Assembly: GCA_002381695.1 (NCBI GenBank)
Contig: DFXM01000001.1
Location: forward strand, 62,001 to 126,000
DNA: 64,000 nt
From: Clostridium sp. UBA4108
Lineage (GTDB): Bacteria; Bacillota; Clostridia; Clostridiales; Clostridiaceae
Direction: 5' to 3'
Shown: positions 34,619-45,109 of the stretch, piece after piece
Layout: each line of letters begins with the position of its first letter
Position numbering within the stretch: position 1 is the stretch's first letter
Made by a program: the position numbers and the translations under genes
Notes under the pieces: model-generated
Databases searched by the model: none
What the model was told of the DNA's origin: nothing
Seen by the model: only the letters and a program-made list of their open reading frames with translations

Positions 34619-35646
34619 AAAAGAAAAAGACTATCTATAATATACTTTTTGTGTTTGGGATTCTAGTTATTATAGGAACTATAATACTTGTAGCTGTTAA
34701 ATTTCCTATATTCATTGAATTATTTGGTGTAATTATACTCTCTTTTGTAATATCCTATACTTTACGTCCTATATGTATATGGTTAGTAAAGCATGGGATA
34801 AATAGAAAACTTAGTTCAGCACTAATCATAATTGGATTAATTGTAGGACTAATCCTTATATGGGTTATATTAATACCAGCTATATATGCTCAGAGCTCTA
34901 ATTTGAATGATACAATTAATGAAATTAAATATTATATACAAAGATTTTCCAGTGGGTTAGAGTATAGTGGAGAAAATGAAATATTAAATCAAGTATTATC
35001 TACTGCTTATAGTAAAATGCAAATAATAATTTCTGGTTTAGCCACTAAAGTAATTGACAAAATTATAAATTTAGCAGGGAATTTAGCACTATTGCTCATA
35101 ACTCCAACTTTAGCATACTTTTTTTTGAGTGATGGAGAAAATATATTTAATGGAATTATGAGGTTTGTACCAGGAAATAGTAAGGATATAGTAAGAAGAG
35201 TAATGCTTCATATTGATAAGGTTATGCAGCGCTATATAATTACTCAATTTGAGCTCTGTGGAATAATTGGAGTGTTAACCTATGTAGCGCTGTTAATAAG
35301 TGGGGTAAAATATCCACTTATACTTGCTATAATAAATGCTATATTTAACATTATTCCATATTTTGGTCCAATTATAGGAGCTGTCCCTATTGTATTAATA
35401 TCTTTAATCATCTCAACTAAAAAAGCAATTGTCGTAATTTTTTGGCTTTTTATTATACAACAATTAGAAGGGGACATTATATGTCCAAAAGTTTTAGGTG
35501 AGAGCATAAGTTCTCATCCAGCTACAGTATTACTATTGTTAATTATTGGCGGAAGTATAGGCGGAATCATGGGAATGATTTTGATTGTTCCGATATGGGT
35601 AATGGCAAAAATCATATATGATGAAGTGGAATATTATTTATTTTAA
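34615..35646 (+). CDS. AI-2E family transporter-like membrane protein
   Basis: This 343-residue protein has the DUF20/AI-2E pattern: two N-terminal helix pairs (about 8-45 and 60-85), a polar segment (about 90-140), then five more helices, with PYFGPIIGAVP and IIQQLEGDIICPKVLGESI as the family signatures. Members export AI-2, move sodium/protons or have unknown roles. It is the last gene before the alaS T-box and is translationally coupled to the PRC-barrel gene. Confidence 0.92.
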   Translation: MKKKKTIYNILFVFGILVIIGTIILVAVKFPIFIELFGVIILSFVISYTLRPICIWLVKHGINRKLSSALIIIGLIVGLILIWVILIPAIYAQSSNLNDTINEIKYYIQRFSSGLEYSGENEILNQVLSTAYSKMQIIISGLATKVIDKIINLAGNLALLLITPTLAYFFLSDGENIFNGIMRFVPGNSKDIVRRVMLHIDKVMQRYIITQFELCGIIGVLTYVALLISGVKYPLILAIINAIFNIIPYFGPIIGAVPIVLISLIISTKKAIVVIFWLFIIQQLEGDIICPKVLGESISSHPATVLLLLIIGGSIGGIMGMILIVPIWVMAKIIYDEVEYYLF

Positions 35647-35654
35647 AAGGCATA

Positions 35655-35683
35655 TTGACAATTTATAGAACCTTACATATAAT
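35655..35683 (+). promoter_or_regulatory. Promoter of the alaS leader
   Basis: TTGACA (35655-35660), 17-base spacer, TATAAT (35678-35683), a full consensus match directly before the T-box leader. Confidence 0.9.
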
Positions 35684-35702
35684 TATAAAATATAACTTAA
35701 TA

Positions 35703-35899
35703 TGAAGTGATGATAAGAATGAGTAAATATGAAAAGCTTACAGAGAGGAAGTAGATGGTGTGAACTTCTAGTGGGACATATTGAAGCTATCTTTGAGCTA
35801 TAATTAATTAAGAGGCACTATGTTAATCATGTAGTGTAATTAGGGTGGTAACGCGGATAAACTTTCGTCCCTTATTTATTAAGGGAGGAAGGTTTTTTT
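35703..35899 (+). promoter_or_regulatory. T-box riboswitch controlling alaS
   Basis: The leader contains the T-box sequence AGGGTGGTAACGCGG (35842-35856), a stem I region with AGAGAGGAAGTAGA, and the specifier triplet GCT (35786-35788, in TTGAAGCTATC), an alanine codon. It ends in a terminator (CCCTTATTTATTAAGGG and a seven-T run, about 35868-35899). Uncharged tRNA-Ala should bind both sites and switch the terminator off, raising AlaRS. The 326-base gap before alaS is explained by this element and its promoter. Confidence 0.95.
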
Positions 35900-35972
35900 A
35901 TTTTATCTTAATTTAGTTATTATCTTATTAATAGATAAATCAATGGAATATGTATATCAGGAGGTAAATAAT

Positions 35973-38618
35973 ATGAATAAAATGGGTTTAAATGAAATTA
36001 GAGAGAGCTTTTTAAGCTTCTTTGAAAGTAAAGATCACTTAAGACTGCCAAGTTTTCCACTGGTACCTAAAGGTGATAAAAGTTTGTTATTAATTAATGC
36101 AGGTATGGCTCCTCTTAAGCCATATTTTACTGGATTACAAACTCCGCCTAGAAATAGAATAGCTACTTGTCAAAAGTGTATAAGAACAGGGGATATAGAA
36201 ATTGTAGGAAAAACATCAAGGCATGGTACTTTTTTTGAAATGCTAGGTAATTTTTCTTTTGGAGATTACTTTAAAAATGAAATCATTATATGGGCGTGGG
36301 AATATATAACGGAAGTTTTAAGAATACCAAAAGATAGACTATATGTAACGGTGTATCTTGAAGATGATGAAGCAGCAGAAATTTGGGCTAGCAAGACGGA
36401 TATAGATCCTAAAAGAATTTTTAGACTTGGGAAGGAAGATAATTTTTGGGAACATGGTGCTGGACCATGCGGTCCTTGTACAGAAATTCACTATGATAGA
36501 GGTGTAGGATTAGCACCAGTAACAACTGTAGAAGAATTTCTAAAAGCAAGTGATGATGACAGAATAATAGAATTTTGGAATCTTGTATTTACGCAATTTG
36601 ATGGCGATGGAGATGGGAATTATGAGCGATTAGCGAACCCAAATATAGATACAGGAATGGGACTTGAAAGAATTGCAACTATAATGCAAGGTGTAGATAG
36701 TATTTTTGAAGTAGATACCATAAGAAAAATATTAGACCAAGTATGCAGTGTTTCAAGAGTTGCATATGGAAAAGAAAAAAAATCAGATATTTCTATAAGA
36801 GTTATTACTGATCACATAAGAAGTGTTACCTTTATGATTGGAGATGGCATACTTCCATCTAATGAGGGAAGAGGGTATGTTTTAAGAAGGTTACTAAGAA
36901 GAGCAGCAAGACATGGCAGACTTTTAGGAATTAAAGATATATTCTTATATAAGTTATGTGATATTGTTATAGAATGTTCTAAAGATGAATATAAGGAATT
37001 AGAAGATAAGAAAGATTATATTAAAAAAGTTATAAAGCTAGAAGAAGAGAGATTTAGAGAAACCATAGATTTAGGAATAGATATATTAAAAACATATATA
37101 GATGAAATGAAAAAAGAAAATTCTAAATTATTGGATGGAGAAAGGGCGTTTAAGCTTTATGACACCTATGGATTTCCAGTGGAGCTTACCCAAGAGATAT
37201 TAGAAGAGAAAAATATAGATGTAGATTTAAATGGATTTAATATTGAGATGGAGAAGCAAAGAAATACAGCAAGAGCTGCAAGGTCAGAGTCTAATTATAT
37301 GGGTAACGATGATGGAATTTTAAATGAAATACCTCAAAATATAGAAACAGAGTTCTGCGGATATGATGCTACTTCTTGCCAAGGCACTATATTATGCATA
37401 ATAGGTGAAAAAGGCTTTGAAGAAGAAGTTAAAGCTGGAGAAAAATGTGCAATAGTTGTAGATAGAACTCCATTTTATGCAGAAATGGGAGGACAAATTG
37501 GAGATAGAGGAATAATCGAAAATTCTAAATTAAAAGCCATAGTTACAGATTGTAAGAAAAATATTGCTGGTAAGGTTATTCACTTTATAGAAGTTAGAGA
37601 AGGAAATATTAAAGTTAATGATAAAATAACACTTAAAGTAGATGAAATCAGAAGGCAGAACATTTGTAGAAATCATACGGTTACACATATGTTGCATGAA
37701 ACATTAAAAGAAACCCTAGGAGATCATGTAAATCAAGCAGGTTCTTATGTGGATGGAGAAAGATTAAGATTTGACTTTACCCATTTTTCAGCTATGACAG
37801 AGAAACAGTTAAAAGAAGTAGAAAATAAATTAAATAGAGAAATAGTTAACGCTTATGAAGTAAAAACTGATGTTATGTCAATAGAAGAAGCAAAGGAAAA
37901 GGGTGCAGTAGCATTATTTGATGATAAATATAAAGAAGATGTTAGAGTTGTTTCTGTAGGTGATTATAGCAAAGAGCTTTGTGGAGGAACTCATGTTAAG
38001 AATTCAGGAGAGATTGGACTTTTTAAGATAGTTAGTGAAGCAGGGGTGGCTGCAGGAGTTAGGAGAATAGAAGCTATTACTTCTGAAAAGGCTGTAAATT
38101 ATGTTGAAGAAAAGGAAAACATGATAAAAGAAATATGTTCTACATTAAAGTGTAATGAAAAAGAGATAATTAATAAAATAACATCTTTATTGTCTAATGT
38201 TAAAGAAAAAGAAAAAGAACTACAAAATTTAAAAGAAAAACTTACAAATGGAATAGAAGATGAAATATTAGACAAAATAGTAGAGGTAAAGGGAGTTAAA
38301 GTGGTAGCTGCTACTGTTAAGGATGTAGATGGTGAAATTTTAAGAAATCTATGTGATAAGCTAAGAAATAAAGTTTCAGAAGGTGTAGTAGTGCTTGGTA
38401 GTAGCATGGGAGATAAGGTTCAATTTGTTGCAATGGCTACCAAGGATGTTGTAGCAAGAGGGGTACATTGTGGAAAAATAATTAAAGAAGTTGCAACCAT
38501 AGCCGGTGGTGGAGGTGGCGGAAGACCTGATATGGCTCAAGCAGGTGGAAAGTTACCAGAGAAGCTAGAAGAAGCTATTGCTAGTGTGGCTTCAGTTGTA
38601 GAAACTTTAGTAAAGTAG
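35973..38618 (+). CDS. alaS: Alanyl-tRNA synthetase
   Basis: This 881-residue class IIc synthetase charges and edits tRNA-Ala. It has the N-terminal [17 protein letters not shown] and [11 protein letters not shown] core, the editing domain with [11 protein letters not shown] and CGGTH (the HxxxH...CxxxH zinc site), and the C-terminal glycine-rich [15 protein letters not shown] of the C-Ala domain. The start is the ATG at 35973, with AGGAGGT 8 bases upstream; 35943 is an upstream ATG without a site. Expression is controlled by the T-box just upstream. Confidence 0.98.
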   Translation: MNKMGLNEIRESFLSFFESKDHLRLPSFPLVPKGDKSLLLINAGMAPLKPYFTGLQTPPRNRIATCQKCIRTGDIEIVGKTSRHGTFFEMLGNFSFGDYFKNEIIIWAWEYITEVLRIPKDRLYVTVYLEDDEAAEIWASKTDIDPKRIFRLGKEDNFWEHGAGPCGPCTEIHYDRGVGLAPVTTVEEFLKASDDDRIIEFWNLVFTQFDGDGDGNYERLANPNIDTGMGLERIATIMQGVDSIFEVDTIRKILDQVCSVSRVAYGKEKKSDISIRVITDHIRSVTFMIGDGILPSNEGRGYVLRRLLRRAARHGRLLGIKDIFLYKLCDIVIECSKDEYKELEDKKDYIKKVIKLEEERFRETIDLGIDILKTYIDEMKKENSKLLDGERAFKLYDTYGFPVELTQEILEEKNIDVDLNGFNIEMEKQRNTARAARSESNYMGNDDGILNEIPQNIETEFCGYDATSCQGTILCIIGEKGFEEEVKAGEKCAIVVDRTPFYAEMGGQIGDRGIIENSKLKAIVTDCKKNIAGKVIHFIEVREGNIKVNDKITLKVDEIRRQNICRNHTVTHMLHETLKETLGDHVNQAGSYVDGERLRFDFTHFSAMTEKQLKEVENKLNREIVNAYEVKTDVMSIEEAKEKGAVALFDDKYKEDVRVVSVGDYSKELCGGTHVKNSGEIGLFKIVSEAGVAAGVRRIEAITSEKAVNYVEEKENMIKEICSTLKCNEKEIINKITSLLSNVKEKEKELQNLKEKLTNGIEDEILDKIVEVKGVKVVAATVKDVDGEILRNLCDKLRNKVSEGVVVLGSSMGDKVQFVAMATKDVVARGVHCGKIIKEVATIAGGGGGGRPDMAQAGGKLPEKLEEAIASVASVVETLVK

Positions 38619-38692
38619 TATACTTTTTGTATATAATGCATTATAATATATCTAAGATAAATGGTAATTAAAGATTTTAAGAAGGTGATATA

Positions 38693-38944
38693 GTGGATAA
38701 GCAACATACAGTTCAGTTTGATGTAAATAAAGATAAAAAAGATATGACTAAGATAATATTAACTGACGTATATAAAGCTTTAAAAGAAAAGGGATATAAC
38801 CCTGTAAACCAGTTAGTTGGATATCTTATATCTGGCGACCCAACCTATATAACCAACTATAATGGAGCAAGAGCATTAGTTAGTAAGCTTGAGAGAGACG
38901 ATATATTAGAAGAAGTTTTAAAATCTTATCTCGATATAAAATAA
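38693..38944 (+). CDS. IreB family regulatory phosphoprotein (UPF0297)
   Basis: This 83-residue IreB/YrzL protein opens with TVQFD and has the conserved core [35 protein letters not shown] sequence. In enterococci IreB is a substrate of the PASTA kinase IreK and affects cephalosporin resistance. The start is GTG, with AAGGTGA upstream. The order alaS-ireB-ruvX-DUF1292 is conserved in Firmicutes. A terminator follows. Confidence 0.93.
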   Translation: MDKQHTVQFDVNKDKKDMTKIILTDVYKALKEKGYNPVNQLVGYLISGDPTYITNYNGARALVSKLERDDILEEVLKSYLDIK

Positions 38945-38970
38945 AAATGCCTTTATAGGCATTTTTATTT
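38943..38970 (+). terminator. Terminator after the ireB-like gene
   Basis: AAAAATGCCT (38943-38952) pairs with AGGCATTTTT (38957-38966), loop TTAT, then T-rich sequence. It overlaps the ireB stop. Confidence 0.85.
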
Positions 38971-39037
38971 TAAAGTTATAAGCAAAAGATCCTATTAACT
39001 TGTTTGAGGATTAAAATATATTTTAAGGAGCTAGGCA

Positions 39038-39448
39038 ATGAGAATACTTGGTTTAGATATTGGTGATAGAACTATAGGAGTGGCTATAAGTGATCCACTA
39101 GGATTTACAGCACAAGGAATAACTACAATAAGACGTAAAAATGAAGAAATAGATATTGAAGAGATAAAGAAAATTTGTAGGGAATACAATGTGGAAACTA
39201 TAATCTCAGGAATGCCTAAAAATATGAATGGAACCATTGGAGAGCAAGCTGAAAAAGTTAAAAATTTTTGTGCGATTCTAAAGGAGCATATTGATATTGA
39301 AATAAAATTTTGGGACGAGAGACTTACTACGGTTGCAGCGCATAAAGCTATGTTAGAAGCCGATATGTCGAGAAAAAAAAGAAAGACGTTGGTTGATAAA
39401 ATAGCTGCTACATATATATTACAAGGATATTTAGATAGCATATATTAA
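39038..39448 (+). CDS. ruvX: RuvX/YqgF-type Holliday junction resolvase-like protein
   Basis: This 136-residue RNase H-fold protein has the first catalytic Asp in [17 protein letters not shown] and the later acidic motif [16 protein letters not shown], with the third Asp in [13 protein letters not shown]. YqgF is needed for 16S rRNA 5' end processing in E. coli and is annotated as a resolvase. The ribosome site AAGGAG precedes it. A 136-residue antisense reading frame opposite it is only a shadow. Confidence 0.95.
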   Translation: MRILGLDIGDRTIGVAISDPLGFTAQGITTIRRKNEEIDIEEIKKICREYNVETIISGMPKNMNGTIGEQAEKVKNFCAILKEHIDIEIKFWDERLTTVAAHKAMLEADMSRKKRKTLVDKIAATYILQGYLDSIY

Positions 39449-39465
39449 TATGAAGGAGGGAAGAA

Positions 39466-39726
39466 ATGGATAACTTTTTAGAAAAAATAACATTAACTGA
39501 TGAAGATGGGCAAGAAGTAGACTTTGATGTAATAACAAAATTAGAAGTAGAGACAGATGAATATTTTATAGTTACTTTATCTGATGAGGATAGTGATGAA
39601 GCCATAGCTCTTAAAGTTGTTAAGGGAGAAAATGGTGAGGAAATGTTCGAAACTGTAGAAGATGATGAGGAGTTCAGTATAGTTGTAGATGCTTATGAAA
39701 CCTTATGTGAAGAAGGTCTAATATAG
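39466..39726 (+). CDS. DUF1292 protein (YrzB-like)
   Basis: This small, strongly acidic 86-residue protein has the DUF1292 pattern: ITLTDEDGQEVDFDVITKLE, then YFIVTLSDEDSDEAIALKV and a final DAYETLCEEG. Function is unknown. It is conserved after ruvX in Firmicutes and probably co-transcribed with it (17 bases apart, AGGAGGG site). Confidence 0.92.
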   Translation: MDNFLEKITLTDEDGQEVDFDVITKLEVETDEYFIVTLSDEDSDEAIALKVVKGENGEEMFETVEDDEEFSIVVDAYETLCEEGLI

Positions 39727-39775
39727 AGTATTAGCGTTTGTGAATTTAAAAAATAGAGAGGGAAGTGTTGATTTA

Positions 39776-40216
39776 ATGTCTAAAGAAATATTAGAAAATT
39801 TAAAAAATGTATTGAAAGATAAAGGATATAAATTAACCCCTCAAAGACGAGCGATTCTTAATGAAATTATAGACAATCAAGGATCTCATCTTACTACTGA
39901 GGAAATTTATGATTTAGTTAAGGTTAAATGTCCAGAAATTGGTCTTGCTACTGTATATAGAACGGTACAAATACTTGAAGATATGGGAGTAGTAAGTAAA
40001 CTAGATTTAGATGATGGATGTAGTAGATATGAACTTTGTGAAGAGGACGATGGACATCAACATCACCATTTAATATGTAATAAATGTGGAAGGGTAATTG
40101 AAGTTGAGGGCGATCTTCTTGAAGAGTTAGAAAATATAATAGAAGAAAAATATAGTTTTATGATTGAGAATCATAGCGTTAAATTTTACGGTATATGCGA
40201 TAATTGTCCCAAATAG
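39776..40216 (+). CDS. fur: Fur-family metal-dependent regulator
   Basis: This 146-residue regulator has the Fur winged helix (GYKLTPQRRAILNEI, LATVYRTVQILEDMGVV), the metal site GHQHHHLIC, and two CxxC zinc pairs (CNKCGR, CDNC). I favour the ATG at 39776 after GAGAGGGA, although the gap of about 12 bases is long; a GTG at 39740 is possible. Fur, PerR and Zur share this layout; the HHH motif and position suggest Fur or PerR, and I cannot decide. It ends 85 bases before the RNase J start. Confidence 0.88.
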   Translation: MSKEILENLKNVLKDKGYKLTPQRRAILNEIIDNQGSHLTTEEIYDLVKVKCPEIGLATVYRTVQILEDMGVVSKLDLDDGCSRYELCEEDDGHQHHHLICNKCGRVIEVEGDLLEELENIIEEKYSFMIENHSVKFYGICDNCPK

Positions 40217-40301
40217 AGAGCTATAATAGTATAGTTCTGTGAGTCAATTATATAAATGTGGAATGAATGTAGTATATATGGCAATAAAGGAGGGTAGAAT
40301 T

Positions 40302-41969
40302 TTGAAAAAAGAAAGAGAAAAGATTAAGATAATTCCACTAGGGGGATTAAATGAGATAGGTAAAAATTTAACTGTTGTAGAATATAAAAATGATATAGTA
40401 GTTATAGATTGTGGATTAAAATTTCCAGATGACGAAATGTTAGGAATTGATGTGGTTATACCGGATGTGACATACTTAGTGAAAAATGCTGATAGAGTAA
40501 GAGGTATATTCTTGACTCACGGGCACGAAGATCACATAGGAGCATTACCATATGTTTTAAAACAGTTAAATATTCCTGTATACGGAACTAAGTTAACGCT
40601 AGGAATTGTTCAAAGCAAGTTAAAGGAACATGGATTATTATCAAGTGTTGAGCTAAAATGTGTTAAGGCTAAAGATATAATTAAACTTACTAATGTATCA
40701 GTAGAGTTTATTAAAACTAACCATAGTATTGCTGATTCAGTAGCTATAGCTATCCACACACCATTAGGAGTAGTTCTTCATACTGGTGATTTTAAAATTG
40801 ATTTTACTCCAATAGATGGATGTGTAGCAGATTTAGCTAGATTTGCAGAATTAGGTAAAAAAGGTGTTACGGTTATGATGGCCGATAGTACTAATGTAGA
40901 GAGGCCTGGCTATACTATGTCAGAAAGCACTGTGGGAGAAACTTTCGAGAAAATATTCCATAACGCTAAAGGTAGAATTATAGTTGCAACATTTGCTTCT
41001 AATATACACAGAGTGCAGCAGATAATAACTGCTGCAAATAAATATGGAAGAAAAGTAGCATTATCGGGCAGGAGTATGGAGAATATTATAGCAGTTGCTA
41101 TTGAATTAGGATATATAGATATTAATGAAGAATCATTAATTAGTATAGATGCTATTGGAAAATATCCTGATGATAAAATAGTAATGATAACAACTGGTAG
41201 TCAAGGAGAGGCTATGTCAGCACTTGCAAGGATGGCATCTTCAGAGCATAAAAAAGTTAATATTGCAAAGGGAGATTTAGTTATAATATCTGCAACACCA
41301 ATACCAGGAAATGAAAAACTGGTATCAAAGGTTATAAATCAATTGTTTAAAAAGGGTGCTGATGTTATTTATGAAGCATTAGCTGATGTCCATGTATCTG
41401 GGCATGCTTGTCAAGAGGAATTGAAGTTGATGCAGACTTTAGTTAAACCTAGATTTTTCATACCAGTTCATGGAGAGTATAGGCATTTAAAGCAGCATGG
41501 AGAATTAGCTGTTAAGCTAGGACTGTCTGAAAAAAATGTTTTTTTAGGTGAAAATGGTGATGTTATAGAACTTAATAGAACTAGCATTAAAAAAACAGGT
41601 ACAGTAGTATCAGGACAGGTATTTGTAGATGGCTTAGGGGTTGGAGATGTAGGAAATATAGTTCTAAGGGATAGAAAGCATTTATCTCAAGATGGTATAC
41701 TAACAGTAGTAGTTACCATAGAAAAAGAAAGTGGAACAGTAATAGCTGGACCAGATATTATTTCAAGAGGATTTGTTTACGTAAGAGAGTCCGAAGATTT
41801 AATGGAAAGAGCAAGAGATATAGTGAAAGAAGCTTTAAAAGAGTGTGAAGAAAAACATATTACTGATTGGCCTACAATAAAAGGAAATATTAGAGAAGTT
41901 CTTAGAGCATATCTATATGAGAAAACTAAGAGGAGGCCTATGATATTACCTATTATAATGGAGGTATAA
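40302..41969 (+). CDS. rnj: Ribonuclease J
   Basis: RNase J is a metallo-beta-lactamase nuclease with 5'-to-3' exonuclease and endonuclease activity in mRNA turnover and rRNA maturation. It has the motif THGHEDHIGALPYV, the beta-CASP motif VHGEYRHLKQH, DSTNVERPG, and a C-terminal domain. I start it at the TTG at 40302, because the AAAGGAGGG site at 40286-40293 is 8 bases upstream; this gives 555 residues, the usual RNase J length. Earlier in-frame starts (40239) lack a site. Confidence 0.95.
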   Translation: MKKEREKIKIIPLGGLNEIGKNLTVVEYKNDIVVIDCGLKFPDDEMLGIDVVIPDVTYLVKNADRVRGIFLTHGHEDHIGALPYVLKQLNIPVYGTKLTLGIVQSKLKEHGLLSSVELKCVKAKDIIKLTNVSVEFIKTNHSIADSVAIAIHTPLGVVLHTGDFKIDFTPIDGCVADLARFAELGKKGVTVMMADSTNVERPGYTMSESTVGETFEKIFHNAKGRIIVATFASNIHRVQQIITAANKYGRKVALSGRSMENIIAVAIELGYIDINEESLISIDAIGKYPDDKIVMITTGSQGEAMSALARMASSEHKKVNIAKGDLVIISATPIPGNEKLVSKVINQLFKKGADVIYEALADVHVSGHACQEELKLMQTLVKPRFFIPVHGEYRHLKQHGELAVKLGLSEKNVFLGENGDVIELNRTSIKKTGTVVSGQVFVDGLGVGDVGNIVLRDRKHLSQDGILTVVVTIEKESGTVIAGPDIISRGFVYVRESEDLMERARDIVKEALKECEEKHITDWPTIKGNIREVLRAYLYEKTKRRPMILPIIMEV

Positions 41970-42094
41970 GTATATTATTAAGCTATTTTCAGAATAAATA
42001 TTAGTAAATATACTTTCATTTGGTATTTAATATAGTTTTTATAACATTGACTTTTTTAAATCATAAGATTAGAATAAGAATAGTAAAAAAAAAG

Positions 42095-42126
42095 ATTGGA
42101 TACAAAAGTATCCAATTTTATTTTGT
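42095..42126 (+). terminator. Terminator after RNase J
   Basis: ATTGGATAC (42095-42103) pairs with GTATCCAAT (42108-42116), loop AAAA, then TTTATTTTG. It lies 126 bases past the stop, and typA begins 48 bases after it. Confidence 0.8.
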
Positions 42127-42163
42127 AATAAATAATAAAAAAAAATAATACTGGAGGAAAAAT

Positions 42164-43993
42164 ATGAATTTATATACAAGAGAAGATATAAGAAATATAG
42201 CTATAATAGCTCACGTTGACCATGGTAAAACAACTTTGGTAGATGCACTTTTAAAGCAAAGTAAGGTGTTTAGAGATAATGAAGTAGTTCAAGAGAGAGT
42301 AATGGATTCTAATGACTTAGAAAGAGAAAGAGGAATTACTATACTTTCAAAAAATACAGCAGTAGTTCATAATGGAATAAAGATAAATATAATTGATACA
42401 CCTGGGCATGCTGATTTTGGTGGAGAAGTTGAAAGGGTATTGAAAATGGTAGATAGTGTTCTACTTGTAGTAGACGCTTATGAAGGGGCTATGCCACAGA
42501 CTAAATTCGTACTTAAAAAGGCACTAGAATTAAAACTTAAGCCTATGGTAATAATAAATAAAATTGATAAAAAGGATGAAAGAGCTGCCGAAGTTATTGA
42601 CGAGATATTTGACTTATTTGTTGAACTTGGGGCAAGTGATGAGCAATTAGATTTTAAGATAATATATGCTTCAGCAAGAAGTGGATTTGCTAAGGATGAA
42701 TTAGAGAATGAATCTAAGGATATGGAACCATTATTTGAGGCCATTATACAAAATGTAAATCCACCGAAAGGCTATGTGGACGAGCCACTTCAAATGCTTG
42801 TAACTTCTATAGATTATAATGAATATGTAGGTAAAATAGGAATAGGTAAAGTTGAAAGAGGAGTTATTAAGAAGAATCAAACTGTAGCACAGATAAGAAA
42901 AGATGGAAGCATAAAAAATGTTAAGATCTCTAATCTTTATGTGTATGAAGGGCTAAAGAGAGTAGAAACAGAAGAAGCAAAATTGGGAGATATAGTAGCT
43001 ATCTCAGGTATACCAGATATTAACATTGGAGAAACTATAGCAGATAATGCTAGTCCAGAAGCATTACCATTTGTAGATATTGATGAACCTACACTTAATA
43101 TGAATTTTATAGTTAACAATTCACCATTTGCAGGACAGGATGGAGACTTCGTAACTTCTAGACATTTAAGAGACAGACTTATGAAAGAGCTTGAAACTAA
43201 TGTAAGTTTGAGAGTGGAAGAAACAGATTCAGCTGATTCATTTAAGGTAAGTGGAAGAGGAGAGCTTCATTTATCTATATTAATTGAGACTATGAGAAGA
43301 GAAGGATATGAGTTCCAAGTATCAAAACCAACAGTTATATATAAAAGAAATGAAGAAGGAAAATTGCTTGAGCCTATCGAAGATTTAACTATAGATGTAC
43401 CAGAAGAGTACATGGGGGTAGTTATGGAAAAATTAGGACCAAGAAAAGCTGAAATGGTTAATATGACAAGTGCAATTAATGGATATACAAGATTAGAGTT
43501 TAAAATACCTTCTAGAGGATTAATAGGATTTAGAAACGAATTTATGACGGATACTAGAGGAAATGGTATAATGAACCATGTACTAGAAGGATATGAGGAA
43601 TTTAGAGGAGATATTCCGGAGAGAAGTAGAGGATCTCTTGTAGTTTTTGAAGCAGGAGAGTCAATTACTTATGGATTGTTTAATGCACAAGAAAGAGGAA
43701 ACTTATTTATAGGACCAGGAGTTCCAGTATATCAAGGAATGGTATGTGGAGAATGTTCAAGAGCTGACGATATAGAAGTAAATGTATGTAAGAGAAAACA
43801 TTTATCGAACACAAGAGCGTCTGGTTCAGATGAGTCATTAAAATTAGTTCCAGTTAATCCAATGTCATTAGAACAATGTTTAGAATTCATAGCTTCAGAT
43901 GAACTTGTAGAGGTTACTCCTAAAACAATAAGAATAAGAAAAAGAATATTAGACCCAACCATGAGAAAAAGAGCTGCGTTAAAAAAGGCTTAA
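42164..43993 (+). CDS. typA: Ribosome-associated GTPase TypA/BipA
   Basis: This 609-residue translational GTPase has P-loop AHVDHGKTT, switch [22 protein letters not shown], and the EF-G-like C-terminal domains with [22 protein letters not shown]. TypA helps 50S assembly and stress growth, mainly at low temperature. The ribosome site TGGAGG lies 8 bases upstream. It is followed by mltG 26 bases later. Confidence 0.97.
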   Translation: MNLYTREDIRNIAIIAHVDHGKTTLVDALLKQSKVFRDNEVVQERVMDSNDLERERGITILSKNTAVVHNGIKINIIDTPGHADFGGEVERVLKMVDSVLLVVDAYEGAMPQTKFVLKKALELKLKPMVIINKIDKKDERAAEVIDEIFDLFVELGASDEQLDFKIIYASARSGFAKDELENESKDMEPLFEAIIQNVNPPKGYVDEPLQMLVTSIDYNEYVGKIGIGKVERGVIKKNQTVAQIRKDGSIKNVKISNLYVYEGLKRVETEEAKLGDIVAISGIPDINIGETIADNASPEALPFVDIDEPTLNMNFIVNNSPFAGQDGDFVTSRHLRDRLMKELETNVSLRVEETDSADSFKVSGRGELHLSILIETMRREGYEFQVSKPTVIYKRNEEGKLLEPIEDLTIDVPEEYMGVVMEKLGPRKAEMVNMTSAINGYTRLEFKIPSRGLIGFRNEFMTDTRGNGIMNHVLEGYEEFRGDIPERSRGSLVVFEAGESITYGLFNAQERGNLFIGPGVPVYQGMVCGECSRADDIEVNVCKRKHLSNTRASGSDESLKLVPVNPMSLEQCLEFIASDELVEVTPKTIRIRKRILDPTMRKRAALKKA

Positions 43994-44019
43994 TTAATTT
44001 TATATCATGAGGTGATGTT

Positions 44020-45021
44020 ATGAGAAAAATCATAGGTATAATCATAGGAGTATTAATCCTTATTATGTTAGGCGGTTTTATATACTATAACTCAGTGACC
44101 AAGAATCCATTTACTGGGGATAATGAATTTATGGTAGAAGTAAAAGAAGGACACTCCTTTTATGATGTAATTTATACTTTAGATAAAACGGGTAATATAA
44201 AAAACACCACATTATCAAAGTTATATATTAAATTAAAGGATTTAAATGTAAAATTAGTGCCTGGAAATTTTAAAATTCCTACTAATTCTACGATGGAAGA
44301 ATTTATAGCTATATTAGAGAGTCCTGATTCGGATGAGAGCACTGTCAGTGTAACTATACCAGAAGGCTATGATATAGAATCTATGGCAAAACTTTTTGAA
44401 GAAAAAGGTTTATTTTCTAAGGATGAATTTACAAAAGCTGTGAAGGAATTTGAAACACCAAATTATATATCTAAAGTTGAAGGACAAAAATATGCTATGG
44501 AGGGATTTTTATTTCCTGATACTTATAAGATAGTAAAGGGAGAAACACCGACAGAAGTTATATCTATGATGAATAAAAGGTTTGATGAGATTATTAAAGA
44601 TGTAGCAGAATCATCTCAAAAAGAAATTAAGGATATTTATAGAACTATTTCTATGGCTTCCATTGTTGAGAGAGAAGCTGTAGCTGAAGGAGAAAGACCT
44701 ATAGTAGCATCTGTTTTTTATAATAGATTAGAAATAAATATGAAATTTCAATCTTGTGCTACAGTATTATATTCATTAGGTGAATATAAAGAAAAGTTAT
44801 ATGAGAAAGACTTAGAAGTACAATCTCCATATAACACTTATTTAGTAGATGGATATCCTATAGGACCTATTTGTTCGCCAGGGAAATCATCTTTAATGGC
44901 AGCTGTGAATCCACAAGACACAAACTATTTATATTTTGTTGCTAACAATGATGGAACTCATTTCTTTACAGATGATTATAGTGAATTTTTAAAAGTAAAA
45001 GAGAAAACACAAGGATTTTAG
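44020..45021 (+). CDS. mltG: Endolytic murein transglycosylase MltG
   Basis: This 333-residue YceG-family enzyme cuts nascent peptidoglycan strands. One N-terminal membrane helix (residues 3-24, IIGIIIGVLILIMLGGFIYY) is followed by a LysM-like region and the catalytic segment RTISMASIVEREAVAEGER, with Glu near 218, and FYNRLEINMKFQSCATVLYSLG. It sits between typA and the methyltransferase gene, as yrrL does in Bacillus. Confidence 0.95.
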   Translation: MRKIIGIIIGVLILIMLGGFIYYNSVTKNPFTGDNEFMVEVKEGHSFYDVIYTLDKTGNIKNTTLSKLYIKLKDLNVKLVPGNFKIPTNSTMEEFIAILESPDSDESTVSVTIPEGYDIESMAKLFEEKGLFSKDEFTKAVKEFETPNYISKVEGQKYAMEGFLFPDTYKIVKGETPTEVISMMNKRFDEIIKDVAESSQKEIKDIYRTISMASIVEREAVAEGERPIVASVFYNRLEINMKFQSCATVLYSLGEYKEKLYEKDLEVQSPYNTYLVDGYPIGPICSPGKSSLMAAVNPQDTNYLYFVANNDGTHFFTDDYSEFLKVKEKTQGF

Positions 45022-45025
45022 CAGT

Positions 45026-45059
45026 AGTTATAAGTTCAAAATAATTTGAACTTATAACT
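45026..45059 (+). terminator. Stem-loop after mltG
   Basis: AGTTATAAGTTCAAA (45026-45040) pairs perfectly with TTTGAACTTATAACT (45045-45059), loop ATAA. It has a 15-bp stem but only a few T after it, so read-through into the next gene is likely. Confidence 0.7.
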
Positions 45060-45109
45060 TTATGTATATAGAGAAGAAAAAGTTTTTAATAGTGTATACG
45101 GAGGTTAAT

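Noticed and set aside
39031..39441. A 136-codon frame on the - strand opposite ruvX
   Set aside because: Shadow of ruvX; the + strand frame has motifs and a ribosome site, this one has neither.
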